NCBI GenBank assembly: GCA_030063045.1
Contig: JAQSEB010000098.1
Span: forward strand, 1,219,624 to 1,283,623
Length of the DNA stretch: 64,000 bases
Origin: Pratylenchus scribneri
Lineage: Eukaryota > Nematoda > Chromadorea > Rhabditida > Pratylenchidae
Reading direction: 5' to 3'
Shown: in pieces, positions 63,540 to 64,000 of the stretch
Position numbering within the stretch: position 1 is the stretch's first letter
Layout: each line of letters begins with the position of its first letter
Made by a program: the position numbers and the translations under genes
The notes under the pieces: model-generated
Seen by the model: the letters and a program-made list of their open reading frames with translations, nothing else
Told to the model about the DNA's origin: nothing
The model's database searches: none

Positions 63540-64000
63540 TCCCCTAAATAGGTTTAATCCGGCTTAATCCCCATTATCCACGTTAATCCCCCTATATCCT
63601 GCTATATCCCGCGTGCTCCGAACTCCTAAACCCCTAGATCCCATGCCGCCCCTAAACATAACCCTAATCCCTAGCCCCTAGCTAAGCTTAATCCCCCTTA
63701 ATCCACGTATATCCTCATATATCCGGGGCTTAATCCCGCGCCGTCTACAGGCCTCTGTTACACTTCCCCGACGTTCCAGTGGCCTTCCTTCCGGGCCATT
63801 TCCCATAGATTTCAGGGCTTGATCCAGCTTAATCCCCTTATATCCACCTTAATCCCTCTATATCCGGCTTAATCCCGTGCACTATTAAGGCCTTCGACAC
63901 CTTTCTCCGACCTTCCTGTGGCCTTCCGGACTATTTCCATTCCATTTCGGGGCTTAATCCGGTTTAATCCCCCCATATCCAGCTTAATCCCTCTATTTCC
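63540..64000. repeat. Inverted-orientation copies of the GGATTAAGCCGG repeat family
   Basis: The same words now read TTAATCCGGCTTAATCCCC, CTATATCC, and so on, so this block is opposite to 62923-63475. It includes a segment (about 63.6-63.85 kb) whose reverse complement runs colinear with the centre of the foldback element at 49.06-49.43 kb. The window ends inside the block. Confidence 0.9.

Overview
The window looks like nuclear DNA from a nematode. The genes are intron-rich and most introns are only about 38-55 bp, with a minority of large ones. Several products are nematode or animal specific: a DB-module secreted protein, a hedgehog-related (warthog/quahog-type) protein, two KQT/KCNQ potassium channels, an RGM/DRAG-1-like BMP co-receptor and a PUF protein. 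The unusual use of GC-AG introns and the base composition would fit a tylenchid (for example a cyst nematode), but species cannot be fixed from sequence alone. All gene models were built by hand from the bases: exons were joined only where splice sites, reading phase and family conservation agreed, and most complete models come out as exact multiples of three.

Layout. 0-9.6 kb: the 3' part of a canonical KCNQ channel gene (+), a poly(U)-type endoribonuclease gene (EndoU, -), a complete but divergent second KCNQ-like channel (+), and an EndoU-like N-terminal piece with a signal peptide (-). 10.3-19.5 kb: a ZC2HC1-type zinc-finger gene (-), a small hypothetical gene (+), and a single-pass membrane protein gene (-) whose 5' exons may reach about 19.5 kb. 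19.5-24.1 kb: gene-poor. 24.1-31.3 kb: three + strand genes, namely a DB-module secreted protein, a hedgehog-related protein without a Hog/Hint domain, and a two-LIM CRP-like protein. 31.3-38.7 kb: intergenic, holding a SINE-like unit and a hAT-like MITE. 38.7-47.3 kb: a very acidic ERICH3-like protein (+), then cyclophilin (-) and mitochondrial ATP synthase subunit b (+) head to head. 47.4-56.4 kb: a second hAT-like MITE, a peptide-type GPCR (-) with a foldback element in one intron, a histone-fold-like protein (-), a PUF protein (-) and a Ser/Thr-rich membrane protein (+). 58.1-62.1 kb: an RGM homologue (+) convergent with a dTDP-glucose 4,6-dehydratase-like gene (-). 62.7-64.0 kb: tandem and inverted repeat DNA.

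The genes do not form an operon or one pathway; this is an ordinary mixed chromosomal segment. The most notable signals are in gene structure and repeats. Three non-autonomous elements each have perfect 8-bp target duplications; one sits in what was a 41-bp GPCR intron and carries a copy of the repeat family found at 62.9-64 kb. One 31/33-bp satellite occupies introns of two unrelated genes 24 kb apart. Seven introns start with GC in a near-invariant AG|GCAA context. There are also divergent paralogues with altered functional residues: the second KCNQ (PAG gate motif and first S4 arginine changed), a partly duplicated EndoU, and an RGM without the Asp-Pro cleavage site.
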